This document shows, one piece after another, positions 1-6,751 of a stretch of 16,662 nt of DNA. Position 1 is the stretch's first letter. Each line of letters starts with the position of its first letter. Both the position numbers and the translations under genes were made by a program. Under the pieces are notes generated by a model that was not told where the DNA came from, ran no database searches, and was given only the letters and a program-made list of their open reading frames with translations. Origin of the DNA: an uncultured Clostridia bacterium. Lineage in GTDB: Bacteria > Bacillota > Clostridia > UMGS1883. Location: positions 1 through 16,662 of the forward strand of contig CANQKL010000018.1 of NCBI GenBank assembly GCA_947624455.1, in the 5' to 3' direction.

Positions 1-163
1 AAAATCAATAAATTGATTTTTCTACCCCGATTATAGTATAAAATCTCGGGTACACGCCCCGAGATTTTATGTTTTTTTATCGAAAGGGAGTTCCCTTTCG
101 AGCTTTCCCCATCGTGCATGGGGTTTGTCAGTAGTCGAAATCCCGCCCGTGGGCGGGATTTTA
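1..163. other. Gene-free stretch with five consecutive inverted repeats
   Basis: Besides the terminator at 38-79, four other inverted repeats are visible: a perfect AT-only-flanked palindrome at 1-20 (arms 1-9 and 12-20), a hairpin at 81-100 (CGAAAGGG/CCCTTTCG with AGTT loop), one at 107-123 (CCCCAT/ATGGGG, 5-nt loop) and one at 138-161 (AAATCCCGCCC/GGGCGGGATTT). The last lies 13 bp beyond the stop of the minus-strand ABC ATPase gene and probably helps end or protect that transcript, though only a short T run follows it on the minus strand. No coding region is supported here. Confidence 0.6.
38..79 (+). terminator. Intrinsic terminator of a gene entering from the left
   Basis: A 13-bp inverted repeat (38-50 paired with 58-70, 7-nt loop, core ATCTCGGG/CCCGAGAT) is followed on the plus strand by seven consecutive T (72-78). 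This is a textbook rho-independent terminator for plus-strand transcription. No gene lies between it and the left edge, so it probably ends a plus-strand gene outside the window, converging on the minus-strand ABC ATPase. On the minus strand the stem is followed by only TTTTAT, so it may act weakly in that direction too. Confidence 0.8.
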
Positions 164-173
164 TTAGTTATAA

Positions 174-1283
174 TTAGTTGGTGACAACGCGCTCAGTAGC
201 CTTGTCAAAGATGTGGATCTTCTCGGGGTCGAAGCAAACCTTTATGTCCATGCCTCTTTCAGCGGTGCTGGTAGGCTTAACGCGGGCGGTAAAGGGAGTG
301 CTGTCAACGCTGAGATACAGATAAGTCTCGGCGCCCATATGCTCGGTTACCTCAACGGAAGCGGTGAAGGTGGTGTCCTTGAACTCGCTCAGAGAATGGT
401 CGTCGTCATACATATCCTCGGGACGGATGCCCATGATAACTTCCTTGTCAACATAGTCCTTGCAGGCCTCGGCCTTCTTGGCGGTGAGCTTAACCCTCTT
501 GCCTTCGCCGAACTCCACATATGTATCGCTGCCGCTCTTAACAAGCTTGGCGGGGCAGAAATTCATCTGAGGAGAGCCAATGAAACCGGCAACGAATACG
601 TTGCAGGGGTAATTGTAAAGCACCTGGGGAGCGTCCACCTGCTGTACGATACCGTCCTTCATAACTACTATGCGGGTACCCATCGTCAAAGCCTCGGTCT
701 GGTCGTGGGTTACATAGATGAAAGTGGTCTGAAGGCGCTGATGGAGCTTGGTGATCTCGGTTCTCATCTGTACGCGGAGCTTGGCGTCCAGGTTGGACAG
801 AGGTTCGTCCATCAGGAATACCTTGGGCTCGCGGACTATAGCGCGGCCAAGGGCCACACGCTGACGCTGACCGCCGGAAAGAGCCTTGGGCTTTCTTTCA
901 AGCAGATGCTCAATGTCAAGGATACGGGCGGCCTCGTGAACTCTCTTCTTTATCTCGTCCTTGGGAGTCTTGCGAAGCTTAAGGCCGAAAGCCATGTTCT
1001 CAAATACGGACATATGAGGATACAGAGCGTAGTTCTGGAAAACCATCGCTATGTCTCTGTCCTTGGGAGCCACGTCGTTTACCAGACGGTCGCCGATGTA
1101 AAGCTCACCCTCGGAGATCTCCTCAAGACCGGCGATCATACGCAGGGTAGTGGACTTACCGCAGCCGGAAGGGCCTACAAAGATGATGAATTCCTTGTCC
1201 TTGATCTCAAGGTTGAAATCGGTTACCGCGGTTACGCCGCCGGGATACCTTTTGTAAATGTGCCTCAAACTTAAACTTGCCAT
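174..1283 (-). CDS. Sugar ABC importer ATPase, MsmX/UgpC/MalK type
   Basis: Cytoplasmic ATP-hydrolysing subunit for CUT1-type carbohydrate import. The 369 aa match the usual family length. Walker A GPSGCGKST is at residues 37-45, the Q-loop (VFQNYALYPH) near 81-90, signature LSGGQ at 135-139, Walker B VFLMDEP at 155-161, the D-loop SNLDA just after, and the switch histidine in VTHDQTEA. From about residue 240 follows a C-terminal OB/TOBE region, which in this family contacts regulators and distinguishes it from amino-acid importer ATPases. The ATG is preceded by AGGAGGG at 1294-1300. No permease or binding-protein gene is adjacent, so it probably works as a shared ATPase for several distant sugar importers, as MsmX does in Bacillus subtilis. 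It could be called ugpC, msmK or malK; the substrate cannot be read from sequence. Confidence 0.93.
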   Translation of the reverse strand: MASLSLRHIYKRYPGGVTAVTDFNLEIKDKEFIIFVGPSGCGKSTTLRMIAGLEEISEGELYIGDRLVNDVAPKDRDIAMVFQNYALYPHMSVFENMAFGLKLRKTPKDEIKKRVHEAARILDIEHLLERKPKALSGGQRQRVALGRAIVREPKVFLMDEPLSNLDAKLRVQMRTEITKLHQRLQTTFIYVTHDQTEALTMGTRIVVMKDGIVQQVDAPQVLYNYPCNVFVAGFIGSPQMNFCPAKLVKSGSDTYVEFGEGKRVKLTAKKAEACKDYVDKEVIMGIRPEDMYDDDHSLSEFKDTTFTASVEVTEHMGAETYLYLSVDSTPFTARVKPTSTAERGMDIKVCFDPEKIHIFDKATERVVTN

Positions 1284-1340
1284 TGGTTTATAACCCTCCT
1301 ATAACAATAAAAATACATAACATCCTTAAATTATGTTAAT

Positions 1341-1371
1341 ATTATAATAACACAAAATTTTCTAATTGCAA
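1341..1371 (-). promoter_or_regulatory. Possible promoter of the sugar ABC ATPase gene
   Basis: On the minus strand a perfect TATAAT lies at 1341-1346, about 40 bp before the ribosome binding site. The best upstream hexamer is TTGCAA (1366-1371) at a rather long 19-bp spacing. The region is very AT-rich, so a chance match is possible. It would give the ATPase its own transcript, consistent with a shared-ATPase role. Confidence 0.35.
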
Positions 1372-1410
1372 ATTCGCTTATTGTACAAATATCAATAAAT
1401 TTATTTGTAA

Positions 1411-2109
1411 CTATTGTATAGTACGTAAAATATCTCCAAGCTCTTTTGTGCAAAGTTCTCTAAATTCGCCGGGGGCGAGAGAGCCGTCCAGCTCCAGCCC
1501 CGCGAAGGACACCCTGCGAAGGGCCTCAACATGGTTGTCCACGGCCAAAAACATCTTTTTCACCTGGTGGAATTTGCCTTCCACAACGGTTATTTTGGCG
1601 GTCAGAGGGTCCAGCAGCTCCACCTGGCAGGGGCGGGTGACATAGCCGCCGATGTCCACGCCATTCTCTAAAACGTATATTTTTTCCGCCGTCAGCTCCC
1701 GGCTCAGGCGGGCGACGTAAGTCTTGCCCACCTTCTTTTTGGGGGATAGCACCTTGTGGGCCAGCGCGCCGTCGTTGGTCAGCAGCAGAAAGCCCTCGGT
1801 GTCCTTGTCCAGCCTGCCCGCCGGGAACAGTCCGTAGCGGCGGTAGCGCTCCGGCAGCAGGTCTAACACCGTCCGCTGGGTCTTGTCCTCGGTTGCGCTG
1901 AGTACTCCGGCGGGCTTGTTCATCATGATGTATATCTTGTCCGGAGCGGAGATTTTTTCGCCCTTGTAGCGTATCTCCTGGCAGTCCACATGGGCCGCCG
2001 GAGAGCCGAGGGGCGCGCCGTCGGCGGTGAAGCCACCGCGCCTGATCATATCCCGGGCCTCGCTCCGGGTGACGCCCAGGGCGTCGGATACAAATTTGTC
2101 CAGTCTCAT
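1411..2109 (-). CDS. rsuA: 16S rRNA pseudouridine synthase, RsuA family
   Basis: Isomerises a specific uridine to pseudouridine in rRNA; E. coli RsuA acts at 16S U516. The 232 aa match RsuA length (about 230). The N-terminus is an S4 RNA-binding domain (MRLDKFVSDALGVTRSEARDMI, residues 1-22 onward). The catalytic domain contains IMMNKPAGVLSA (61-73) and the hallmark GRLDKDTEG (98-106), with D101 the expected catalytic aspartate, followed by FLLLTNDG and the C-terminal KFHQVKKMF motif. RluB, RluE and RluF share these motifs, so the exact target uridine is inferred, not shown. Its ATG overlaps the TGA of the upstream gene (ATGA at 2106-2109), so the two are probably translationally coupled. Confidence 0.88.
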   Translation of the reverse strand: MRLDKFVSDALGVTRSEARDMIRRGGFTADGAPLGSPAAHVDCQEIRYKGEKISAPDKIYIMMNKPAGVLSATEDKTQRTVLDLLPERYRRYGLFPAGRLDKDTEGFLLLTNDGALAHKVLSPKKKVGKTYVARLSRELTAEKIYVLENGVDIGGYVTRPCQVELLDPLTAKITVVEGKFHQVKKMFLAVDNHVEALRRVSFAGLELDGSLAPGEFRELCTKELGDILRTIQ

Positions 2110-2471
2110 CGCGATCTGTCCTTTTCCAAAGGTATCATAAATCCGTCCAAAGCGTTGGAGCAGATGTCCCCGCCGATAACAACTCCCCTGTACACCAGCA
2201 CGTTGCCCCGGGCGTCGAGTCCGGCCAGGGGATAGGTATAGCGGGTGACCTTCCGGCCACGGTAGGGCCGAAGGTCAAAGCCGCCCTCCCGCTGGATGGC
2301 GTTATAGGTCTCGTACACCCCGTCCCATCTCAGGGGGATGCTGACGACTACCGCCTCGGCGGGGCGGCCGGAGGGCTCGTAGCCCATGTCCCTCAGCACA
2401 AGGCCCCAGTCCCCCGAATGGGAGGGAAAAATAAGGGTAAAAATGACCGCCAGCAAAAAATCCTTGAACAA
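2106..2471 (-). CDS. Small exported or anchored hypothetical protein, DUF4830-like
   Basis: 121 aa of unknown function. The N-terminus (MFKDFLLAVIFTLIF) looks like a short signal peptide or anchor, leaving about 100 residues outside the membrane. The body has WDGVYETYNAIQREGGFDL, then RGRKVTRYTYPL, and ends with VYRGVVIGGDICSNALDG. From memory this resembles the DUF4830 family found in Clostridia; no search was done. The start is TTG (2469-2471), supported by GGGGAGG at 2480-2486 with 8 bases between. No ATG occurs in frame upstream. The ribosome binding site lies inside the terminator hairpin of the preceding rpsR gene and the start codon sits in its U tract, so expression may depend on read-through. 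The stop overlaps the rsuA start (ATGA). No link between its role and rsuA is evident. Confidence 0.72.
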   Translation of the reverse strand: MFKDFLLAVIFTLIFPSHSGDWGLVLRDMGYEPSGRPAEAVVVSIPLRWDGVYETYNAIQREGGFDLRPYRGRKVTRYTYPLAGLDARGNVLVYRGVVIGGDICSNALDGFMIPLEKDRSR

Positions 2472-2510
2472 ACAAAACGCCTCCCCGGAATTATATATTC
2501 CGAAAAGGCG
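2471..2510 (-). terminator. Terminator of the rpsF-ssb-rpsR operon, containing the next gene's SD
   Basis: The minus-strand RNA forms a 14-bp stem (2510-2497 with 2491-2478; three G-U pairs, loop AUAUA) followed by UUUUGUU (2477-2471). It starts 7 bases after the rpsR stop codon. The 3' arm includes GGGGAGG (2480-2486), the only plausible ribosome binding site for the gene at 2106-2471, and the U tract runs into that gene's UUG start. Confidence 0.82.
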
Positions 2511-2517
2511 CTGAATA

Positions 2518-2769
2518 TTACTCGGCGGAGAAAGGCAGGAGGGCGATATGTCTCGCTCTCTTTATGGCCACTGTGAGCTGCCGCTGATGCTTGGCGCAGG
2601 TGCCGGTGATCCTCCTGGGAAGGATCTTGGCCCGCTCGGACACATAACGGCGAAGCTTGGCAACGTCCTTGTAGTCGATCTCCTGGATCTTATCAACGCA
2701 GAACTGGCAAACCTTTTTCTTGGATTTGCGGCTTCTGTAAGGCCTTTCGGTCTTTTCTCTTTCCATCAT
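2518..2769 (-). CDS. rpsR: 30S ribosomal protein S18
   Basis: Small-subunit protein that pairs with S6 on the platform of the 30S subunit. The chosen start gives 83 aa, close to the usual 70-85. Diagnostic segments are CQFCVDKIQEIDYKDV, LPRRITGTCAKHQRQLT and the C-terminal AIKRARHIALLPF. The CxxC plus the downstream cysteine suggests the zinc-binding (C+) form. An ATG six codons further upstream (2785-2787) is open in frame, but AAGGGAG lies immediately after it and 8 bases before the double ATG at 2764-2769, so the inner start is preferred. It is the last gene of the rpsF-ssb-rpsR operon, 43 bases after ssb, and a strong terminator follows. Confidence 0.96.
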   Translation of the reverse strand: MMEREKTERPYRSRKSKKKVCQFCVDKIQEIDYKDVAKLRRYVSERAKILPRRITGTCAKHQRQLTVAIKRARHIALLPFSAE

Positions 2770-2812
2770 GGCTAAAACTCCCTTCATTTAGAATCAAAAA
2801 TTGGGAAACTCA

Positions 2813-3337
2813 TCAAAACGGCAGGTCATCCTCGGTACCGATGGGGGAAATAGGGTCGCCTAAGCCGCCGTAGCTGCTCTCGTAGCTGGGAGCGGACGGG
2901 GGCTGATCGAAGCCGCCCTGACCAAAGCCGCCCTGCTGGTTATAGCCGCCCTGCTGAGCGGGAGGCTGCTGATTGTAGTAGCCGCCCTCATAGTCGGCGC
3001 CGCGCCCCTCGCGGGCGCTGCGGCTCTCCACAAAGTGGATGCGGTCAACGACAACGTCTGTGGCGTAATGCCTTTTGCCCTCGTTGTCGTCCCAGCTGCG
3101 GGTCTGGATGCTGCCCTCCAAAGCGATAAGGTTGCCCTTTTTAAAGTATCGGGATATAAGCTCCGCCGTCTGCCGCCAAGCCACGCAGCCGATGAAGTCC
3201 GCCTTGCGTTCCTCGCCCTGACGGACGAAGTTGCGATCCACGGCTATGGTAAAGGAGCAGGTGCTGACTCCGTTGGGAGTGGTGCGAAGCTCGGGGTCCC
3301 GGGTAAATCTGCCGATCAGGTTGACGCTGTTAAGCAT
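2813..3337 (-). CDS. ssb: Single-stranded DNA-binding protein SSB
   Basis: Coats single-stranded DNA in replication, recombination and repair, and recruits partner proteins. 174 aa. The N-terminal OB fold (about residues 1-105) shows MLNSVNLIGRFTRDPELR, FTIAVDR, DFIGCVAWRQTAE and KGNLIALEGSIQTRSW. A flexible linker rich in Gly, Gln, Tyr and Pro follows, with QQGG/GGF-like runs. The protein ends in the conserved acidic tip DDLPF, which docks partners such as RecJ, RecO and PriA; recJ is encoded about 7 kb away in this window. The ATG has GGGGGAG five bases upstream. It sits between rpsF (12 bases away) and rpsR, the standard bacterial arrangement. Plain start, no sign of disruption. Confidence 0.97.
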   Translation of the reverse strand: MLNSVNLIGRFTRDPELRTTPNGVSTCSFTIAVDRNFVRQGEERKADFIGCVAWRQTAELISRYFKKGNLIALEGSIQTRSWDDNEGKRHYATDVVVDRIHFVESRSAREGRGADYEGGYYNQQPPAQQGGYNQQGGFGQGGFDQPPSAPSYESSYGGLGDPISPIGTEDDLPF

Positions 3338-3349
3338 ATTTGCTCCCCC

Positions 3350-3724
3350 TTACGCTTCCTCTTCGGTTTTTTCCTCGGACTTTTCCTCGGACGTTTCGTT
3401 CTTTTCGTTCTTCGCGAACTTTTCGAGCTTTTCGTTCTTGCGGACGGTCAGCGTTCTGATAACGCCGTCTGTGATGCCGTAAACGCGCTCAAGCTCCTTG
3501 GGGAATTCCGGATTGGAGCTGAAGTTCACGAGCACATAGTAACCCTCTGTCTTGTAATTGATGGGGTAGGCAAGCCTTCTCTTACCCCACACATCTACGC
3601 TCTCGACCGTGGCGTTGTCAGCGATAAGCTTCTGGAACCTTTCCGTAAGCGCGGTGAGCTTCTCCTCGTCGAGAGTGGCGTCAAGAACAAAAATGGTCTC
3701 ATACTTGTTGATGATTTCAGCCAT
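3350..3724 (-). CDS. rpsF: 30S ribosomal protein S6 with acidic tail
   Basis: Small-subunit protein that binds S18 and the central domain of 16S rRNA. 124 aa; the first 95 or so are the S6 fold (YETIFVLDATLDEEK, WGKRRLAYPINYKTEGYYVLVNF, ERVYGITDGVIRTLTVR). The last 25-30 residues form a low-complexity Glu/Lys/Thr tail (KNEKNETSEEKSEEKTEEEA), longer than in many Firmicutes S6 proteins; such tails are common and disordered. The ATG is preceded by AGGAGGTG, a near-perfect ribosome binding site. First gene of the rpsF-ssb-rpsR operon, behind the consensus promoter at 3786-3814. Confidence 0.97.
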   Translation of the reverse strand: MAEIINKYETIFVLDATLDEEKLTALTERFQKLIADNATVESVDVWGKRRLAYPINYKTEGYYVLVNFSSNPEFPKELERVYGITDGVIRTLTVRKNEKLEKFAKNEKNETSEEKSEEKTEEEA

Positions 3725-3785
3725 TTTTTACACCTCCTTCTGGTCTTTTGGCCTTGGGTCAAGCCCAAAGCAAGGATACTTGTGT

Positions 3786-3814
3786 ATTATACACCTAATT
3801 TTTGGATTTGTCAA
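3786..3814 (-). promoter_or_regulatory. Full-consensus sigma-A promoter of rpsF-ssb-rpsR
   Basis: On the minus strand TTGACA (3809-3814) and TATAAT (3786-3791) are separated by exactly 17 bp; all 12 hexamer bases match consensus. An A-rich tract just upstream of the -35 (complement of 3817-3823) could act as an UP element. Predicted start of transcription is near 3779, giving a leader of about 55 nt. The leader holds a small TTGGG/CCCAA hairpin (3754-3768) before the ribosome binding site. Confidence 0.9.
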
Positions 3815-3839
3815 GAGTTTTTTTAAACCCTTTGCGGGG

Positions 3840-4532
3840 CTATTTTACGCTGTGGGCGCTGGCGAGGACGAGGGTGATGTTGAGGTTGCCGTTCTTGCAG
3901 CGTATCTCGTCGATCATGTTCTTTTCGCTGGCCCCACGGCGAACCTCAACGTCGTAGACCAGCTCGAACAGGGTGCCCAGATCCACCGTGTCCACCTTGA
4001 CAAGGTTGTGATGGGTGCAGTAGCGGCCGATTATCTCCTCGAAAACTCCCTCGTAGTTCATGTTTTCGGGGATGGTTATTTTCAGGCGTTTAGCCGAGCC
4101 TCTGGGGGCGAAAAGGTTGAATACGTACATCAGTATGATAAGGACGAACAGCGCGACCGAGGCCACCGCCGCGTATATGTAGGCCCCCACGCCCACGCAC
4201 AGCCCCGCCGAAACGGCAAACAGCACAAAGGCCACGTCCCTGGGGCTGCCCATAACCGTCCTAAAGCGAATTATGCTCAGCACCCCCGCGAAGGAGAATG
4301 CGCTGGCGATATTGCCTCCTATGGCCGCCACCACGATGGCGATTATCATGCTCAGCATCACCAGCGTCACCGCGAATTCCTGGGTGTAGTCGATGGCGGT
4401 GTTGGTGTACTTATACACCGCGGCGATCATCAGGCCGAGGACGGCGGCCATGGCCACCGTAAACAGCAGCTGGCCGAAGGAAAGATTTTCGGATATTCCC
4501 GATTTGTCAAAAATTGAAAGTAGCTTTTCCAC
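3840..4532 (-). CDS. DUF4956 family membrane protein
   Basis: 230 aa with four likely membrane spans at about residues 22-42, 53-75, 101-120 and 121-142, followed by an 85-residue soluble C-terminal domain. Between spans two and three lies a conserved-looking stretch, GVLSIIRFRTVMGSPRDVAF. This organisation fits the DUF4956 family; its biochemical role is not established. The neighbour upstream is a VTC-domain polyphosphate polymerase candidate, a pairing known across Firmicutes, so a role in polyphosphate handling at the membrane is inferred. The start is GTG (4530-4532); AAGGAG nine bases upstream overlaps the VTC gene's stop region, suggesting coupled translation. The gene ends only 25 bp before the rpsF -35 box and no strong terminator is visible between them, so read-through into rpsF is possible. 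Confidence 0.85.
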   Translation of the reverse strand: MEKLLSIFDKSGISENLSFGQLLFTVAMAAVLGLMIAAVYKYTNTAIDYTQEFAVTLVMLSMIIAIVVAAIGGNIASAFSFAGVLSIIRFRTVMGSPRDVAFVLFAVSAGLCVGVGAYIYAAVASVALFVLIILMYVFNLFAPRGSAKRLKITIPENMNYEGVFEEIIGRYCTHHNLVKVDTVDLGTLFELVYDVEVRRGASEKNMIDEIRCKNGNLNITLVLASAHSVK

Positions 4533-4547
4533 TTTGCAGCGCTCCTT

Positions 4548-5303
4548 CTAAGCTCTGTAAGCTTGGTATTTGTCGGTGTTTTTTTGGAAGTTTTCAGCCA
4601 AGTACTGCTTGTACTCCTCGCCGTACTTGGAAAAATGCGTGCGGCTGACCTTGTTGTCGCTGAGGAGCCGGGCTATCCAGAGGGGTACGCTGTTGCTGAC
4701 CTTTACCTCCATTATGTAATAGCCCTCCTCCAGCAGCGGCGAGCCGTAGCTGCCGTGGCGCAGCTCCAGATCCGTCCGGCGGAAGCGGATGGCGCTGTCG
4801 AAGGTCACCCTCAGATCAGGCTCGAACTCGTCGCCCCCGAAGTAGGCCCGCCGGTCGTAGCTTATGAGGGCCTTGGGCAGCAGCGTCATCTCCCGGGAAA
4901 TCTCCAGCAGCTCCCGAACCACCTGCATATTCATAAAGGGCTTTTCCTCCGGCTCTATGCCCCGCTCCAGCAGGCTCCGCCCATCCTCGATAAGGATGGA
5001 GGTGCGCCGCTTGTTGGTCAAGCCCCGGTACTTTTTCTTTATCTCCAGAAAGGCCATGTCGCTGGCGGGGTCGTAGGTCCTGAGCCTCAGCTTGTAGCGG
5101 TATTTGCCGTCGTGGCGGACGGCGGTGGAGATGAGATGGTCGTCGGGAGTGTCGTAATATATGTTGGATATGGTGTAAAAGCTCCCGTCCCGGCTGTAAC
5201 GGTCGGGACGCATCCGGCGGCATATTTCGCCGTGGATAGCGTCGAAACGCTCCTGATCCAGCATAAATTTCAGCTCGTATCTGGAAAACACCTCTATAGC
5301 CAC
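4548..5303 (-). CDS. VTC-domain protein, polyphosphate polymerase candidate
   Basis: 251 aa matching the VTC (CYTH/triphosphate tunnel) catalytic fold, which in yeast Vtc4 builds polyphosphate from ATP. Visible landmarks are FSRYELKFML at the N-terminus, SNIYYDTPDD, the basic KYRYKLRLRTY, FLEIKKKYRG followed by TNKRR, SYDRRAYFGG, LRVTFDSAIRFRR and the acidic metal-site strand YYIMEVKVSN, then VSRTHFSKYGEEY. These supply the alternating Lys/Arg and Glu residues expected to line the tunnel. No membrane span is seen, so it should be cytoplasmic and probably docks on the DUF4956 protein encoded 15 bases downstream. The start is GTG (5301-5303) with GGGGTGA upstream. Activity as a polymerase is inferred from family membership. 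The CotH gene sometimes found with this pair is absent here. Confidence 0.87.
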   Translation of the reverse strand: MAIEVFSRYELKFMLDQERFDAIHGEICRRMRPDRYSRDGSFYTISNIYYDTPDDHLISTAVRHDGKYRYKLRLRTYDPASDMAFLEIKKKYRGLTNKRRTSILIEDGRSLLERGIEPEEKPFMNMQVVRELLEISREMTLLPKALISYDRRAYFGGDEFEPDLRVTFDSAIRFRRTDLELRHGSYGSPLLEEGYYIMEVKVSNSVPLWIARLLSDNKVSRTHFSKYGEEYKQYLAENFQKNTDKYQAYRA

Positions 5304-5339
5304 AGTCTCACCCCGCTTTCGCTGTCGTTTATAGAAATA

Positions 5340-5368
5340 TTAGCATACTAATGTTAATTTTATGTCAA
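5340..5368 (-). promoter_or_regulatory. Probable promoter of the VTC-DUF4956 pair
   Basis: A perfect TTGACA lies at 5363-5368 on the minus strand. Seventeen bases downstream is TGCTAA (5340-5345), and one base further the overlapping GCTAAT, so the -10 match is only moderate. The position fits a 30-nt leader before the GTG start at 5303. An imperfect inverted repeat (5373-5379 with 5402-5408) lies between this promoter and the end of the amylase gene, without a T run. Confidence 0.55.
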
Positions 5369-5414
5369 GATAATATGACGGTTTTTGTAATTTTTTTCGT
5401 TGTCATATGTCGTA

Positions 5415-6728
5415 TCAGTCAACGATCTTCCAGTACGCCACGCTGTAGGGCGGCAGCTCGCTTCCGCCGCCGAAGTCGTGCCACTCTCCGGTCAGCACGT
5501 TCATTGCCCTGCCGGCCTGAGCGTCAAAGTGGGCCACATAGGGGGCACTGTCGGCGTTTATCGCCACGAACATACGCCTATCCCCGTCCTGACGGAGGAA
5601 AATGCACTGGCGGTTGGTGAGCAAAACGTCCCTAAAGCCTCCCCGCCACAGCTCGGGATTCTCCCTGTGAGCCTTGGCGAAGGCGGCTATCCTTTCGGTC
5701 AAGTCGTTGAAAATCGGGGCCTCGAAGCAGGGGCGGAGGTTTTGGTCGCCGCCGGGGGTCTTGACCGCCTGTGCGCCCCACTCGCTGCCGTAATAAACGC
5801 AGGGGATGCCGGGCATGGCGAAGAGAAGGCCGTATATCAGGGGCAGGTGGTTGGGGTTAGCGAGAATGGAAGCCACCCTCGTGACGTCGTGGTTGTCCAC
5901 AAAGCACAGCAGGCTCTTGCCCCGGTAACGGCACCAGTTTTCCGGGCCGAACTGGTTTTTCAGGGAGTGGACTATCTCGAACATATTCATGGAGTTGAAG
6001 CTGCTGTACAGGCCCTTGTAGCACTCGTAGTTGGTGCAGCTGTGGAGTCCCCCCTCGCACACCACCCGGTTGTAGTCGCCGTGTATCATTTCGCCCACCA
6101 GGAAGAAATCGGGCTTGAGGGAATCGCAGAAGGCCCGCAGCCGCCTGATGAAGTCCTGATCCAGCAGATAGGCCACGTCCAAGCGGAGGCCGTCGATGTC
6201 GAACTCCTCCACCCAGCCCCTTATGCGGCTGAAAATGTGATCAACCACGGCGGGGTTTCTGAGGTTGAGGCGCACCAGTTCGTAGTGGCCCTCCCAGCCC
6301 TCGTACCAGAAGCCGTCGTTATATGGGCTGTTGCCGTCGAAGCTGATGTTGAACCAGTCCTTGTAGGGGCTGTCCCACTTTTTTTCTCTCACGTCCTGAA
6401 AGGCCCAAAATCCCCGGCCCACATGGTTGAACACCCCGTCCAGCACGAGCTTAAGCCCCTTGGAGTGGAGCTTTTGGCACATATCGGCGAAGTCGGCGTT
6501 GCTGCCCAGCCGCCGGTCGATAACGGCGTAATCCCGGGTGTCGTAGCCGTGGCTGTCGCTCTCGAACACCGGCGACATATATATGGCGTTGGCCCCGACG
6601 GCCTTGATGTGGTCGAGCCAGTCGGTCACCTTGGCGATACGGTTCACCGTAACGCCGTCGTTTTCCTGGGGCGCTCCGCAGAAGCCCAGGGGATAGATCT
6701 GATAAAACACGCTTTCATAAGCCCACAT
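5415..6728 (-). CDS. Cytoplasmic GH13 alpha-amylase family glycosidase
   Basis: 437 aa with the (beta/alpha)8 barrel and all four GH13 conserved regions: DGVFNH (97-102), GLRLDVA with nucleophile D184, VGEM with acid/base E213, and FVDNHD with D281 as the transition-state stabiliser. The barrel begins at once (WAYESVFYQIYPLGFCG), with no signal peptide and no N-terminal carbohydrate-binding domain, so it should act inside the cell on imported maltodextrins or related oligosaccharides. A short C-terminal beta domain (VAINADSAPYVAHF, PPYSVAYW) is present. Alternatives within GH13 are maltogenic amylase, neopullulanase or oligo-1,6-glucosidase; the substrate cannot be fixed from sequence. Translation starts at ATG with AAAGGAAA upstream. 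It follows the flavin reductase terminator and has no clear promoter of its own. The sugar ABC ATPase at 174-1283 could feed it substrate. Confidence 0.9.
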   Translation of the reverse strand: MWAYESVFYQIYPLGFCGAPQENDGVTVNRIAKVTDWLDHIKAVGANAIYMSPVFESDSHGYDTRDYAVIDRRLGSNADFADMCQKLHSKGLKLVLDGVFNHVGRGFWAFQDVREKKWDSPYKDWFNISFDGNSPYNDGFWYEGWEGHYELVRLNLRNPAVVDHIFSRIRGWVEEFDIDGLRLDVAYLLDQDFIRRLRAFCDSLKPDFFLVGEMIHGDYNRVVCEGGLHSCTNYECYKGLYSSFNSMNMFEIVHSLKNQFGPENWCRYRGKSLLCFVDNHDVTRVASILANPNHLPLIYGLLFAMPGIPCVYYGSEWGAQAVKTPGGDQNLRPCFEAPIFNDLTERIAAFAKAHRENPELWRGGFRDVLLTNRQCIFLRQDGDRRMFVAINADSAPYVAHFDAQAGRAMNVLTGEWHDFGGGSELPPYSVAYWKIVD

Positions 6729-6751
6729 AGTGAAATTTCCTTTCTCATCTT

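Noticed and set aside
213..1274. A 353-codon plus-strand reading frame opposite the ABC ATPase
   Set aside because: Shadow of a gene with all expected motifs and a strong ribosome binding site.
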